64,000 nucleotides of DNA from UBA6055 sp965214085 (GTDB lineage Bacteria > Chloroflexota > Anaerolineae > Aggregatilineales > Phototrophicaceae): positions 558,001-622,000 of the forward strand of contig OZ243937.1 of the NCBI GenBank assembly GCA_965214085.1, read 5' to 3'. A model generated the notes under the pieces. That model was not told the DNA's origin. It saw only the letters and a list, made by a program, of their open reading frames with translations, and searched no databases. The translations under genes and the position numbers were made by a program. How positions within the stretch are numbered: position 1 is the first letter of the stretch; each line of letters begins with the position of its first letter. This document shows positions 17,507 to 26,669 of this stretch, piece after piece.

Positions 17507-20500
17507 ATGCCCGACGAACCGACGCGCGACAAGCCTGAGGAGAATGACATACCTGCGTCTCCCGAAGAGATGATGGGATCGCTCTTCGACGACGGGCGCG
17601 CCGCCGACGACTTGCCGCCGCCGGAAGACTTCGCCCCCGCCAGCGACCCGCAGCGCTTTGCTCGCCCCGAAGACGAGCTGCCTGCCAGCGTGCCCGAAGT
17701 CGAAGTGGGCGAGGTGGCGCAGCGCTTCCTCAATATGCAGAACCGTGCCGCCACACTGGCCGACTTGCTCAGCAAAGAAGAAATCAGCTTTGAGGACTAC
17801 CAGCGCCTGCTCTACGAGGCGATGGTGCAAGACGAGGCGGGTCTGTGGTGGATGATCGACGCGGAGAACGACGACTGGTATCGCCACAATCCCGTCAGCA
17901 ACCAATGGGAAACTGACTTTCCGTCAGCCTTGCGCGAGCTGGAGCGCGCCCGCCGCGACCCCAACGCCACGCTAACGCAGCCCCAAGCCGAATTCGATTT
18001 GCCGCCGGGCTATGGCCAGCCGCAAGCCGGCGACCCAATTTATGACGAACGCGGCGTCAAGGTTGGCGCCATGCCGCCCACCAAAGACGAGCTCTACACC
18101 TTGCCCGGCTCGGCAGCGCTGGTCGATGAGCTGCCGGGCCAGCAGTCGACGCTCGCCGCCGACGCCCAAGAGGCCGCGACCATGCATTTGCCGGCCCGCT
18201 ACGAGTCGAACAGTGTCATTCCGCGCGCCATCGACAGCGACTTTGAATTGCAGCCGTCGCCGATCGTCCAGGAATTGCTGAGTTCGCGCCGCAGCAGCCG
18301 TATCCGCTGGGCGACGACCCTGGTCGCCGGTCTTCTGATTGTCGCCTTGATCAGCGCGATCGTGGCTGTCGGCGTCATTATGATGTGGTATCGCGACCAG
18401 ATAGAGCCTTTCGCCGATGGCATCGCCGCGCTGGAAAATTACACCCCGGCTTACCAGACCGCCCGCATATTCGACGCGGAAGGCAATCTGCTGGCCGCCA
18501 TCAACAGTCAGGAAACCGGCGCGCGCACCTCTGTCTCGCTGGCGCAGGTCAGCCCCTACATGATTCACGCCATCGTCTCGCAAGAGAACGAGCGCTTCTT
18601 CGAAGACCCCGGCTTCGACCCGGTCGCCATCGCCCGCGCCTTCTTCCAGAACGTCAGCGGCGGCGGCATCGAATCCGGCGCCAGCACCATTACGCAGCAA
18701 ATCGCCCGCAACCTGGTGCTGCAAGACCGCGATGTGACTGTCGAGCGCAAGGTCAACGAAATTCTGGTCGCCCTCGAAATCGCCAATCGCTACGATAAAG
18801 AGAAGATCTTGGAACTGTATTTGAATGAAATATTCTTCGCCAACCAGAGCTATGGCGTGGAAGCCGCCGCCAACTTCTATTTCGGCCACAGCGCGGCGCA
18901 ATTAAATTTCGCTGAAGCGGCGCTGCTAGCCAGCATTGTGCCCTCGCCCGTACAGAACGACCCGGTCAGGAACCGCGAAGTCGCCATCGCCGGCATGCGC
19001 TCCACCATGCGCAAGATGATTGAAGTCGGCTGCTTGCAATTTCAGCATGACGACTGGCCCACGCGCGGGCCCTTCTGCATCGTCGACGGCGCCGAAATAG
19101 ATGTCGCCGGCGGAGCGGAAGTGCTTGTGCGTATCAACGAAGCGGGCGGTATCGTCGGCGGCATGGCGATCCTGCAGATTGCCGAAATCGAAACGACCGC
19201 CTTCCAGCCCGGCGAAGCGCGCGTCACTCATCCTCATTTTGTCGATTACGTGCGGACGCTGGTGGAAGCCGAGCTGGGCGTCGATGCGCTTTTCCAGCGC
19301 GGCCTGAACATCCACACGACGCTGAACCCGGCGCTGCAAGAAGCGGCGCAAGCTGCGCTGAGCAACCAGGTGCGCGGCCTGAAAGCGGCGGCCAGCGGCG
19401 TCAATACCGGCGCGGTCATGGTGACCGACCCCAATACCGGCGCTATCCGCGCCATGGTAGGCAGTCACGACTTCAACGATGAACTCGCCGGTCAAGTCAA
19501 CAACGCGCTGACATATCAGCAGCCGGGCTCCGCCATCAAGCCCTTTGTTTATATGCTGGCGCTGCAGAATAACGACGAGAGCTTCCTAACGCCGGCCAGC
19601 ATCATCTGGGATGTGCCGCTAAGCGAGGATCTCGGCGCCGGCGGCATATACGAGCCGCAGAATATCGACCGCCGCTTCCATGGCGCTGTGCCGCTGCGGT
19701 TCGCGCTGCAAAACAGCTATAACGTACCGACGGTAAAAGTATTCCGCGATTACGTCGGGGTGGGGCGCTTTGCCAATATGGCGGACGAATTCGGCTTGAA
19801 CTTTCCTGAAGAGTCCTTCATCTCGCTCGCCAGCGCCTTAGGCTCGAACGAAGTCACACTTTTTGATCTGATGGGCGCTTACGGCGTCGTCGCCAGCGGG
19901 GGACAGCGCAGCCCGCTCTACGCTATTGAGCGCATCACCGAGTCCCTTGACGGCGAAGCGGTGGAGATTGACCGCGAGCGTCCCGCGCCCGCGCAGGTCA
20001 TATCGCCGGCGCTGGCCTACCTGATGCAAAACATCCTCAGCGACGACCGCGCGCGCCAGCCCAGCTTCGAGGGCGGCTCCAACCTGACGCTAGCCCGCCT
20101 AGGCATTCCGACGCAGAATACCGTCGCCGCCAAGACCGGCACCACCAACGGCAGCCGCGACCTCTGGACGATGGGCTTCACGCGTAATGCGGTTGTCGGC
20201 GTATGGCTGGGCACATCGGACAATTCGCCGACCTTCAATACCAGCGGTTATCGCAGCGCCGCGCCGGTATGGAATGCCGTTATGTCCGCCGCGACCAATT
20301 GGTATCCGCCCATTCCCTTCGAGAATCCGGGCGGCGTCATCGCGCGCGAAATCTGCCGCACGACCGGCACACTGAGTTACTCGGCTTGTCCGGCGCCGAC
20401 AACGGACCTGTTCTTGCACGAGCAGTACCCGCCGCCGGCGGATCAAGGTTTTTTGCAGCGCCTAACGGTGGATAGCTGGTCGCTGCTGCGCGCCAACGAG

Positions 20501-21055
20501 TTCTGTCCCAGCCATATCGTCGAGCGCAATTTCGCCGCTATTGGCGATGCCGCCGCGCTCGAATGGCTGAACAGCAGCGAAGAAGGCAAGGATTTTGCCG
20601 AGCGCCTGGGCTTGGGCATACCCGTGCGTCCGCCGCCGCAGCAAGCCTGCACCCAAGGGCAGCAACTGCCATTGATCAACATCAGCAGCCCCAACGAGAG
20701 TCAAGTGCTGTTTGGCGCCGTCGACATACGCGGGCAGGCGCAGGCGCCGGATTTCGACCGCTTCGAATTGCTCTACGCCAGCGTCGGGCAACCGGAGACC
20801 TTCTATCCCATCAGCGCATCGCTGGTCCAGATGCCGCAATATGGCACGCCCCTTGGGGTTTGGGATACGGTCGCCGGTCAAGTCGCTAACGGCAATTACA
20901 TCTTGCGCCTGGCGGCTTCGTCGCTCAATGGCGGCTCGATTAACTTCGACTTGAACATCACGCTGGATAATTCGCTCGCGAGCCCCGAGCCGGGCGAACC
21001 CGCTTTTGGCCCGACCGTGGAAGAGATCATCATCCCGACGCCTACTGGCAGCTGA
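17507..21055 (+). CDS. Class A penicillin-binding protein (PBP1A/1C-like)
   Basis: The 1182-residue product is a bifunctional peptidoglycan synthase. A long acidic cytosolic N-terminus (~1-265) contains a helical segment LADLLSKEEISFEDYQRLLY, which looks SHOCT-like. One membrane anchor follows (~268-290). Next is a GT51 transglycosylase domain with catalytic Glu in HAIVSQENERFF (~res 364) and GASTITQQIARNL. The transpeptidase has catalytic Ser in PGSAIKPF (~res 673), SYN, and AAKTGTTNGSRD (~res 875). The last ~120 residues form a beta-rich domain ending in a low-complexity tail. The gene is preceded by TATAAT at 17462. The C-terminal domain may bind the wall (inference). Confidence 0.94.
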   Translation: MPDEPTRDKPEENDIPASPEEMMGSLFDDGRAADDLPPPEDFAPASDPQRFARPEDELPASVPEVEVGEVAQRFLNMQNRAATLADLLSKEEISFEDYQRLLYEAMVQDEAGLWWMIDAENDDWYRHNPVSNQWETDFPSALRELERARRDPNATLTQPQAEFDLPPGYGQPQAGDPIYDERGVKVGAMPPTKDELYTLPGSAALVDELPGQQSTLAADAQEAATMHLPARYESNSVIPRAIDSDFELQPSPIVQELLSSRRSSRIRWATTLVAGLLIVALISAIVAVGVIMMWYRDQIEPFADGIAALENYTPAYQTARIFDAEGNLLAAINSQETGARTSVSLAQVSPYMIHAIVSQENERFFEDPGFDPVAIARAFFQNVSGGGIESGASTITQQIARNLVLQDRDVTVERKVNEILVALEIANRYDKEKILELYLNEIFFANQSYGVEAAANFYFGHSAAQLNFAEAALLASIVPSPVQNDPVRNREVAIAGMRSTMRKMIEVGCLQFQHDDWPTRGPFCIVDGAEIDVAGGAEVLVRINEAGGIVGGMAILQIAEIETTAFQPGEARVTHPHFVDYVRTLVEAELGVDALFQRGLNIHTTLNPALQEAAQAALSNQVRGLKAAASGVNTGAVMVTDPNTGAIRAMVGSHDFNDELAGQVNNALTYQQPGSAIKPFVYMLALQNNDESFLTPASIIWDVPLSEDLGAGGIYEPQNIDRRFHGAVPLRFALQNSYNVPTVKVFRDYVGVGRFANMADEFGLNFPEESFISLASALGSNEVTLFDLMGAYGVVASGGQRSPLYAIERITESLDGEAVEIDRERPAPAQVISPALAYLMQNILSDDRARQPSFEGGSNLTLARLGIPTQNTVAAKTGTTNGSRDLWTMGFTRNAVVGVWLGTSDNSPTFNTSGYRSAAPVWNAVMSAATNWYPPIPFENPGGVIAREICRTTGTLSYSACPAPTTDLFLHEQYPPPADQGFLQRLTVDSWSLLRANEFCPSHIVERNFAAIGDAAALEWLNSSEEGKDFAERLGLGIPVRPPPQQACTQGQQLPLINISSPNESQVLFGAVDIRGQAQAPDFDRFELLYASVGQPETFYPISASLVQMPQYGTPLGVWDTVAGQVANGNYILRLAASSLNGGSINFDLNITLDNSLASPEPGEPAFGPTVEEIIIPTPTGS

Positions 21056-21077
21056 GCCGGTAGAACGCAGCGCTCCT

Positions 21078-22988
21078 ATGGCAAATTCTCAAGATAGCAT
21101 GAATCCGCAGCAAAAAGCCGCCGTAACGGCCGCCGATGGACCAGTGCTGGTACTGGCTGGTCCGGGCAGCGGCAAGACTCGCGTGCTCACCAGCCGCATC
21201 GCTTATCTCATCCGCCTGCGACGCGTGCCGCCGCAACGCATCATGGCGGTCACCTTCACCAACAAAGCCACAGATGAAATGCGTTCGCGGCTGGAGCGTT
21301 TGCTCGGCGACGACCTTGATGACATGCAAATTGGCACTTTCCATCGCGTCTCTATGCGATTGCTGCGGCGAGAAGCTGAGCGGCTAGGCTATCGTCCGAA
21401 CTGGAAAATACTTTCCACAAATAAACAGTACTGGCTCATTCGGCGAATCCTGGAGCGGATTGCTCACAAAGACAGTTCATTCAGCCCCACCAATGTACGG
21501 AAGGCGATTTCACTGGCCAAGAATCGCATAATTTTGCCCGACATGTATGAGGAGACAGACGAAAATAGCGCGACCGTAGGGAAAGTGTACCAAGCCTATC
21601 AAACTGAGTTGCTCGAAGAAAATCTTATGGATCTCGACGACCTGCTGTTGCAGTTGGCCATTCTGCTGCTCGAGTTTCCCGCCGTGCGCAAAATGTTTCA
21701 ACAGGAATTTGAGTACCTGTTGGTCGACGAATTCCAAGATACTAACTTGGTGCAATATGAGATTGTCAAGGCGCTGGCGCCACCACAGAATAATATCTAT
21801 GTCGTTGGCGACGAAGATCAATCAGTCTATGCTTTTCGTGGGGCAAACCACCACAACCTGCAGCGACTACGCAGCGACTTCCCGGGATTGGCCCAGTTCC
21901 TGCTTGAACAGAATTATCGAAGTACGCAGACTATTCTTGATGCCGCGCGCGCGGTTATCAGCCACAATCCACATCGTACGCCAAAGGCCTTGTTCAGCAA
22001 GAATGGCGTTGGCGATCGCATTCAAGTTTACGAGGCGTCTTCGGACTTGGATGAAGCAGAATACGCGCAAGAGCAGATTGAGATTCTGCGAGCCAGCAAG
22101 CGCTTGCGCTATGGGGACTTCGCCATCTTGTATCGCAAGAATGCTCAATCCCTGCCCTTCAAGAGCGTCTTTCATCTCCATGATGTACCATTCAGAGTTG
22201 TGAACACCATTGACTTCGACCAGCGCAGAGAAGTCAAAGACATCATGGCCATGATGCATCTGGCCTGCGATTCAGACTTCGCAGAGTATTTCAGGCGACT
22301 TGCCGAATTTAAGACTTTTGGAATTAGTAAATCGGGCATGAGAAAATTTCTGGATTGGCTTGCCAGCGACGAATTGAATCTATTCGAAGCGCTAAACAAG
22401 GTGGAGACTGGGGGCTCGCCGCTCAATCGCCGCCAACAAAGAGCGATGGCTGGCCTATTTGACGTGCTGAAATCCTGGCGCAGTACCGCTGCTAAGGGGA
22501 ATCTAGTCAATCTCTTCGATCAGATCATACAAAATGCGGATTACCATCAGCACCTTGAGCGAACTTGCAAGGAAGGTTGGGAACTGGCTGAACGCAGGGG
22601 CAGCGTCAAAAAGCTACGCCGTCTAGCTAGCGCCGCATCGCGCTCTGCTGATCCATTTGAACAGTTCGCGCGCATGGCAGCGTTGGAAAAGGGAGCTGTT
22701 GTTGAGGAGCCCGACAAAGTCGCGCTGACGACGCTGCACTCCGCCAAGGGTTTGGAGTTTCCGGTTGTCTTCATAATCGGGCTAAATGAGAACGTTTTGC
22801 CACATGTGCATGAATCCGATGGGCCAAATGATATAACGGAAGAACGGCGCTTATTTTATGTCGGCTTGACTCGTGCGGAATCCAGAATATTTCTGACCTA
22901 TACGAGCCATAAGGGCCTCAGTGATGTACTGAACCCGCCATCGGAGTTTCTTTCCGAACTACCAGACCACCTCTTGGATGCGCACTAG
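21078..22988 (+). CDS. UvrD/Rep-family DNA helicase, short divergent paralog
   Basis: The 636-residue product is an SF1A helicase with every core motif: Q-motif MNPQQKAAV, Walker A GPGSGKT, DEFQDTN, VGDEDQSVYAFRGA, LEQNYRSTQ, TLHSAKGLEFPVVF and EERRLFYVGLTRA. It ends soon after motif VI and lacks the C-terminal Tudor-like domain of its downstream neighbour. From about codon 110 on, base composition and codon use are more AT-rich than the surroundings. The ATG at 21078 is chosen because the longer frame from 21006 overlaps the PBP gene. Role: DNA unwinding in repair or replication restart; its exact duty is unknown. Confidence 0.9.
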   Translation: MANSQDSMNPQQKAAVTAADGPVLVLAGPGSGKTRVLTSRIAYLIRLRRVPPQRIMAVTFTNKATDEMRSRLERLLGDDLDDMQIGTFHRVSMRLLRREAERLGYRPNWKILSTNKQYWLIRRILERIAHKDSSFSPTNVRKAISLAKNRIILPDMYEETDENSATVGKVYQAYQTELLEENLMDLDDLLLQLAILLLEFPAVRKMFQQEFEYLLVDEFQDTNLVQYEIVKALAPPQNNIYVVGDEDQSVYAFRGANHHNLQRLRSDFPGLAQFLLEQNYRSTQTILDAARAVISHNPHRTPKALFSKNGVGDRIQVYEASSDLDEAEYAQEQIEILRASKRLRYGDFAILYRKNAQSLPFKSVFHLHDVPFRVVNTIDFDQRREVKDIMAMMHLACDSDFAEYFRRLAEFKTFGISKSGMRKFLDWLASDELNLFEALNKVETGGSPLNRRQQRAMAGLFDVLKSWRSTAAKGNLVNLFDQIIQNADYHQHLERTCKEGWELAERRGSVKKLRRLASAASRSADPFEQFARMAALEKGAVVEEPDKVALTTLHSAKGLEFPVVFIIGLNENVLPHVHESDGPNDITEERRLFYVGLTRAESRIFLTYTSHKGLSDVLNPPSEFLSELPDHLLDAH

Positions 22989-23047
22989 CCGACGCATTCG
23001 AGTCAAATCAGCTGGCTCGTTTCGGCTGCCTTAAGGGATATCAATTT

Positions 23048-25330
23048 ATGACCTCAAACCATCCCCTGCTGCAGGGCATGAACGGGCAGCAGACCGCCGC
23101 CATCACCGCTGTGGATGGCCCGGTACTGGTGCTGGCGGGGCCCGGCAGCGGCAAAACCAGCGTGCTGACGCGCCGAATCGCCTGGCTGATTCGTGAACAT
23201 CGCGTGCCGCATCATCGTATTCTAGCGGTCACATTCACTAACAAAGCCGCCGGCGAAATGCGCTCGCGTGTTGAAGCGCTGCTGGGCGACCGCCTGCGCG
23301 GCTTACAGATCGGCACCTTCCACGCCACCTGTGCCCGCTTCTTGCGCCGTGAAGCGGAACGCGCCGGTTACCGCCCGGATTACGTCATATACGACAGCGA
23401 CGATCAAATCGCTCTGGTCAAGCGGGTGGTCAAACAGGTCGGCATCGACCCCAAACGCTACAACCCCCGCGCCATCCTGTCCAAGATTTCCAGCGCTAAG
23501 AACGAAATGATTCCGCCGGATAAATTTCGGGCGCTCGACTATTTTGGCGAGGTCGTCAAGCAAGTGTACGTCAGCTATCAGCAGGCGCTGCTTGACGCCA
23601 ACGCCATGGACTTTGACGACCTGCTGCTGAACATGGTGAACCTCATGCGGGACAACGCCGAGCTGCGCGGCTACTATCAGGATCGCTTTACTTGCGTGCT
23701 CGTGGATGAGTTTCAAGATACCAATCAGGTGCAATACGAGCTGGTGCGGCAGTTCGCCGCTCCGCAGAACAACGTCTTTGTGGTAGGCGACGAAGACCAG
23801 GCGATCTACGCCTTTCGCGGCGCCGACTACCGCAACGTGCTGCGTTTTCAGGAGACCTTCAGTGAGGCCTCCGTCATCCTGCTCGAGCAGAATTACCGCA
23901 GCACACAGAATATCCTCGATGTGGCCCGCGCCGTCATCGACCGCAATCGCAATCGGACGCCCAAGGCGCTGCATACCGAGCTCGGTCGCGGCGAAACGGC
24001 CACGGTATTCGAAGCCTTCGACGAGCGCTACGAAGCCAGTGACGTGCTAGAGCGTATCCGGCAGCTGCGCACGGAAAAAGACCTCGAATACAAAGACTTC
24101 GCCGTGATGTACCGCACCAATGCGCAGTCGCGGGCGATGGAACAAGCCTTTGTCAACGCCGCTGTGCCTTATGTGCTGGTGGGTGGGGTGGGCTTCTACA
24201 AGCGGCGTGAAGTCAAGGATTTGCTGGCTTACCTGCGCTTGATACACAACCCCGACGATCGCGTCAGCTTTGAGCGCGTCATCAACGTGCCGGCGCGCGG
24301 CATTGGAAAAAAGTCGCTGGCCGCTTTCCTGGATTGGGTCACGCGCGAGGGCTTGAGCATCGCCAACGCGCTCAACCACATATATTACGACGATCCGACC
24401 CCGCTCGGCTCGGCTGTGAAAAAAAAGTTTGCCGCTTTCGCCGCCATGCTTTCCGCTTGGCAAGAGATGGCCAAGGTGGGCGATCTGCTGGCGATGTTCG
24501 ACAAAATCACCGCCCAGACTAGCTACTACCTGCACCTTGAGGGCAGCAGCAAAATCCCGGAAGAGGCGGTTGAGCGGGCTGACAATGTGCGCGAGTTGCG
24601 CGGCTTGCTGCAATACGCGATGGAATACGAGCAGCCGCTGCACGAATTCCTGGCGGAGCAGTCGCTGGTGGCTGATGTTGACAGCCTCAAAGAAGACACC
24701 GATGCCGTAACGCTGATGACCCTGCACGCGGCCAAGGGACTGGAATATGAGGTGGTGTTCATCACCGGGCTGGAGACGGGCATCCTGCCGCATTTCCGCT
24801 CCTTTGAAGAAGTCGGAGGATTAGAGGAAGAGCGCCGTCTCTTCTACGTTGGCGTCACCCGCGCCAAACGCGCGCTCTACCTCAGTTACGCCTTCCGCCG
24901 CGCGCTCTATAGCGGCAGTGGCGGCATCGCCGCGCCCTCGGAGTTTCTGGCGGACCTGCCGCCGCATTTGCTCGACGGCGCGCCAGCCACGTTGGCGACC
25001 CTGCGCCGCTCACAAAGCATCGAGTCGCAGACGCAGTGGCAGCGCGATCCGCAGCCGATAAGCCGCCTCAAGCAAGATTTGAAGCGCGGACAGGTCTCCA
25101 CGCCCAACGAAGAGCTGCGCAAGAAGATCATCCCCTTCCCGGGGCTGCCCAAGCCGGACGGCAAAACCAGCGCCTTCAAAGTGAATATGTCGGTAAAACA
25201 TCCTCAATTCGGCCTTGGAAAAGTCATCGGCGTAGAAGGAAATGGCGGTATCGTCAGCGTGCTGTTTGATGAGCACGGTCCCAAGAAAATCCTGGCCGAC
25301 GCCAAGGGCTTTACGGCGCTGGATGAGTGA
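23048..25330 (+). CDS. pcrA: ATP-dependent DNA helicase PcrA/UvrD
   Basis: The 760-residue product has full PcrA length. All SF1A motifs are present: NGQQTAAI, GPGSGKT, VDEFQDTNQVQYE, VGDEDQAIYAFRGADYRN, EQNYRSTQNILD, TLHAAKGLEYEVVFI and EERRLFYVGVTRAKRALYL. The C-terminus carries the Tudor-like RNA-polymerase-binding domain typical of PcrA/UvrD (VKHPQFGLGKVIGVEG, ending ILADAKGFTALDE). It should work in nucleotide excision repair and in removing stalled polymerase or RecA. It follows the shorter paralog by 59 bases in the same direction. Confidence 0.94.
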   Translation: MTSNHPLLQGMNGQQTAAITAVDGPVLVLAGPGSGKTSVLTRRIAWLIREHRVPHHRILAVTFTNKAAGEMRSRVEALLGDRLRGLQIGTFHATCARFLRREAERAGYRPDYVIYDSDDQIALVKRVVKQVGIDPKRYNPRAILSKISSAKNEMIPPDKFRALDYFGEVVKQVYVSYQQALLDANAMDFDDLLLNMVNLMRDNAELRGYYQDRFTCVLVDEFQDTNQVQYELVRQFAAPQNNVFVVGDEDQAIYAFRGADYRNVLRFQETFSEASVILLEQNYRSTQNILDVARAVIDRNRNRTPKALHTELGRGETATVFEAFDERYEASDVLERIRQLRTEKDLEYKDFAVMYRTNAQSRAMEQAFVNAAVPYVLVGGVGFYKRREVKDLLAYLRLIHNPDDRVSFERVINVPARGIGKKSLAAFLDWVTREGLSIANALNHIYYDDPTPLGSAVKKKFAAFAAMLSAWQEMAKVGDLLAMFDKITAQTSYYLHLEGSSKIPEEAVERADNVRELRGLLQYAMEYEQPLHEFLAEQSLVADVDSLKEDTDAVTLMTLHAAKGLEYEVVFITGLETGILPHFRSFEEVGGLEEERRLFYVGVTRAKRALYLSYAFRRALYSGSGGIAAPSEFLADLPPHLLDGAPATLATLRRSQSIESQTQWQRDPQPISRLKQDLKRGQVSTPNEELRKKIIPFPGLPKPDGKTSAFKVNMSVKHPQFGLGKVIGVEGNGGIVSVLFDEHGPKKILADAKGFTALDE

Positions 25331-25372
25331 CACCGTCTTTCACCAGCGTCCTGGTTCCTCCGTCCGAATTGC

Positions 25373-25650
25373 TGATTTCACGCAGCAGCTCCACGATGTG
25401 TTCGCCAGGCGTCGGCGCGGGTTGCGGCGGATAGAGTCCTTGCCCACTCGGATCGGGCTGCGCATCCAAGGCACGCCAAGCATGCCGCGCGCGGCAATCT
25501 GCGGGTCGGCAAGCAGCTGAGCGGGCGCGCAGTCACGCTCGGACGGAAACCTTCGACCAGCACATCGGCCGAAGCGACCAGGCGGTGCAAGACGGCTGTC
25601 CTTCTGCGGTTTTCAGGTCGAGGATGCGGGTGGCGTGGCAATAGGGTGGC
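25373..25650 (-). pseudogene. Remnant of a CaiB/BaiF (class III) CoA-transferase
   Basis: Read on the minus strand in shifting frames, the pieces are recognisable. RILDLKT gives way by frameshift to AVLHRLVASADVLVEGFRP. A jump of roughly 200 residues follows, then AQLLADPQIAARGML, and in another frame PPQPAPTPGEHIVELLREI. These are the N-terminal and C-terminal hallmarks of class III CoA-transferases. Two or more frameshifts and a large internal deletion make it non-functional. Confidence 0.75.
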
Positions 25651-25705
25651 GCTGCTATCAATTTTAGCTCTCGCGATCAATTTAGCTTTGGAGACAATTT
25701 GAATC

Positions 25706-26245
25706 GTGACTCTTCTGCCATTCGACATCGACCCTCGAAAGCCTGTATACGCCAGGTCCGGTTGGGAAATACCACAACTGCAATGGAGCGAAGTCATTTA
25801 TCATTCTGCACTCCAGACTGAGACTTTCATTCGTCAGCGTACGGACACTCTTCTGGTGGAAATGGCGCGCAAGCACAAGAGGGTTATGCGCGTAAGATCG
25901 ATTTCGCCATATTTGTACAATTGTGTTGGTATGATCTTCGCCAATCGCCGCGCTTGGATAGAGATTGAAGCGTTGGATGACATCTTTAGAGAAGATGGTT
26001 ATACTAAAATCATGTTTCAACAGTTGGAAACCGGCGATATTGTGACCTATGCTCACGATAGTGTAACAACACATGTGGGCTTAGTTACCCAAGTTGGCAG
26101 AATTGAAGGTGAAGTTGCAAGCGTAACTGTTCTGAGCAAATGGGGCAAAGACGCTGAAATCTTGCATCCGCTGAGTGTTGTACCGGCAAAGTTCGGGATC
26201 GCCAGGGAATTCTGGAGTGAGAGGACGCCACATGACATTAGTTAA
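25706..26245 (+). CDS. NlpC/P60- or CHAP-like predicted amidase/peptidase
   Basis: The product is 179 residues with no signal peptide. It has the layout of the NlpC/P60-papain superfamily: a candidate catalytic Cys in YNCVGMIFANRR (~res 72), TGDIVTYAHD, a candidate His in TTHVGLVTQVG (~res 122), and a last strand with SKWGKDAEILHPLSVVP. The Cys-His spacing and the following KWG..E..HP segment support this, but it is a pattern call. GC is about 46%, well below the neighbours, suggesting transfer. Its 3' end overlaps the next gene by 14 bases, so the two form a unit. Confidence 0.6.
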   Translation: MTLLPFDIDPRKPVYARSGWEIPQLQWSEVIYHSALQTETFIRQRTDTLLVEMARKHKRVMRVRSISPYLYNCVGMIFANRRAWIEIEALDDIFREDGYTKIMFQQLETGDIVTYAHDSVTTHVGLVTQVGRIEGEVASVTVLSKWGKDAEILHPLSVVPAKFGIAREFWSERTPHDIS

Positions 26246-26609
26246 AGATTTCGAGACCATAGAAAGTTTGGAATTCATCGTTCAGTTTTCAGTGCTAAGC
26301 AGCCTTAATTCTCTGCGGCATGCTCTCGCAAGTGACGCGACGGTTGAATCTCTCCGCTTGAAGTTGCGCGGTCAGCCTGATGCCTGCCAGTCGGTTGCCG
26401 GACGCATCAGTCAAGTACTGAGCAAGGGCGATGTTGAACTCTACGACGAAAGTATCGCAGCATATCTATTTTGTTTGTCCCACGAAGACCGAGCGCTAGC
26501 CCAATTTGCTTGCGAAGAAATCCTTGAATCTGGCGGATTGTGGTGGTCGCTACAGCTTGCGCGACGCGTAATCGAAATGACTGAGACCGAAGCTGCCTAC
26601 ACCTCCTAA
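26232..26609 (+). CDS. Unknown helical protein, partner of the NlpC-like gene
   Basis: The 125-residue product starts at ATG 26232 and overlaps the preceding gene by 14 bases. It looks mostly helical with no signal or membrane segment. No domain is recognised. The overlap and shared low GC imply co-acquisition with 25706-26245. An immunity or accessory role for the predicted hydrolase is possible but not shown. Confidence 0.65.
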   Translation: MTLVKDFETIESLEFIVQFSVLSSLNSLRHALASDATVESLRLKLRGQPDACQSVAGRISQVLSKGDVELYDESIAAYLFCLSHEDRALAQFACEEILESGGLWWSLQLARRVIEMTETEAAYTS

Positions 26610-26615
26610 CCGGAA

Positions 26616-26640
26616 AGCGAGCCCACAGTGTAGACTCGCT
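26616..26640. terminator. Weak hairpin between convergent genes
   Basis: The arms AGCGAG and CTCGCT are separated by 13 bases. On the minus strand the hairpin is followed by TTTCC, so it could terminate ilvD. The stem is short. Confidence 0.35.
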
Positions 26641-26669
26641 CCCAGCCGCTATATCAATTCCGCTACAAA

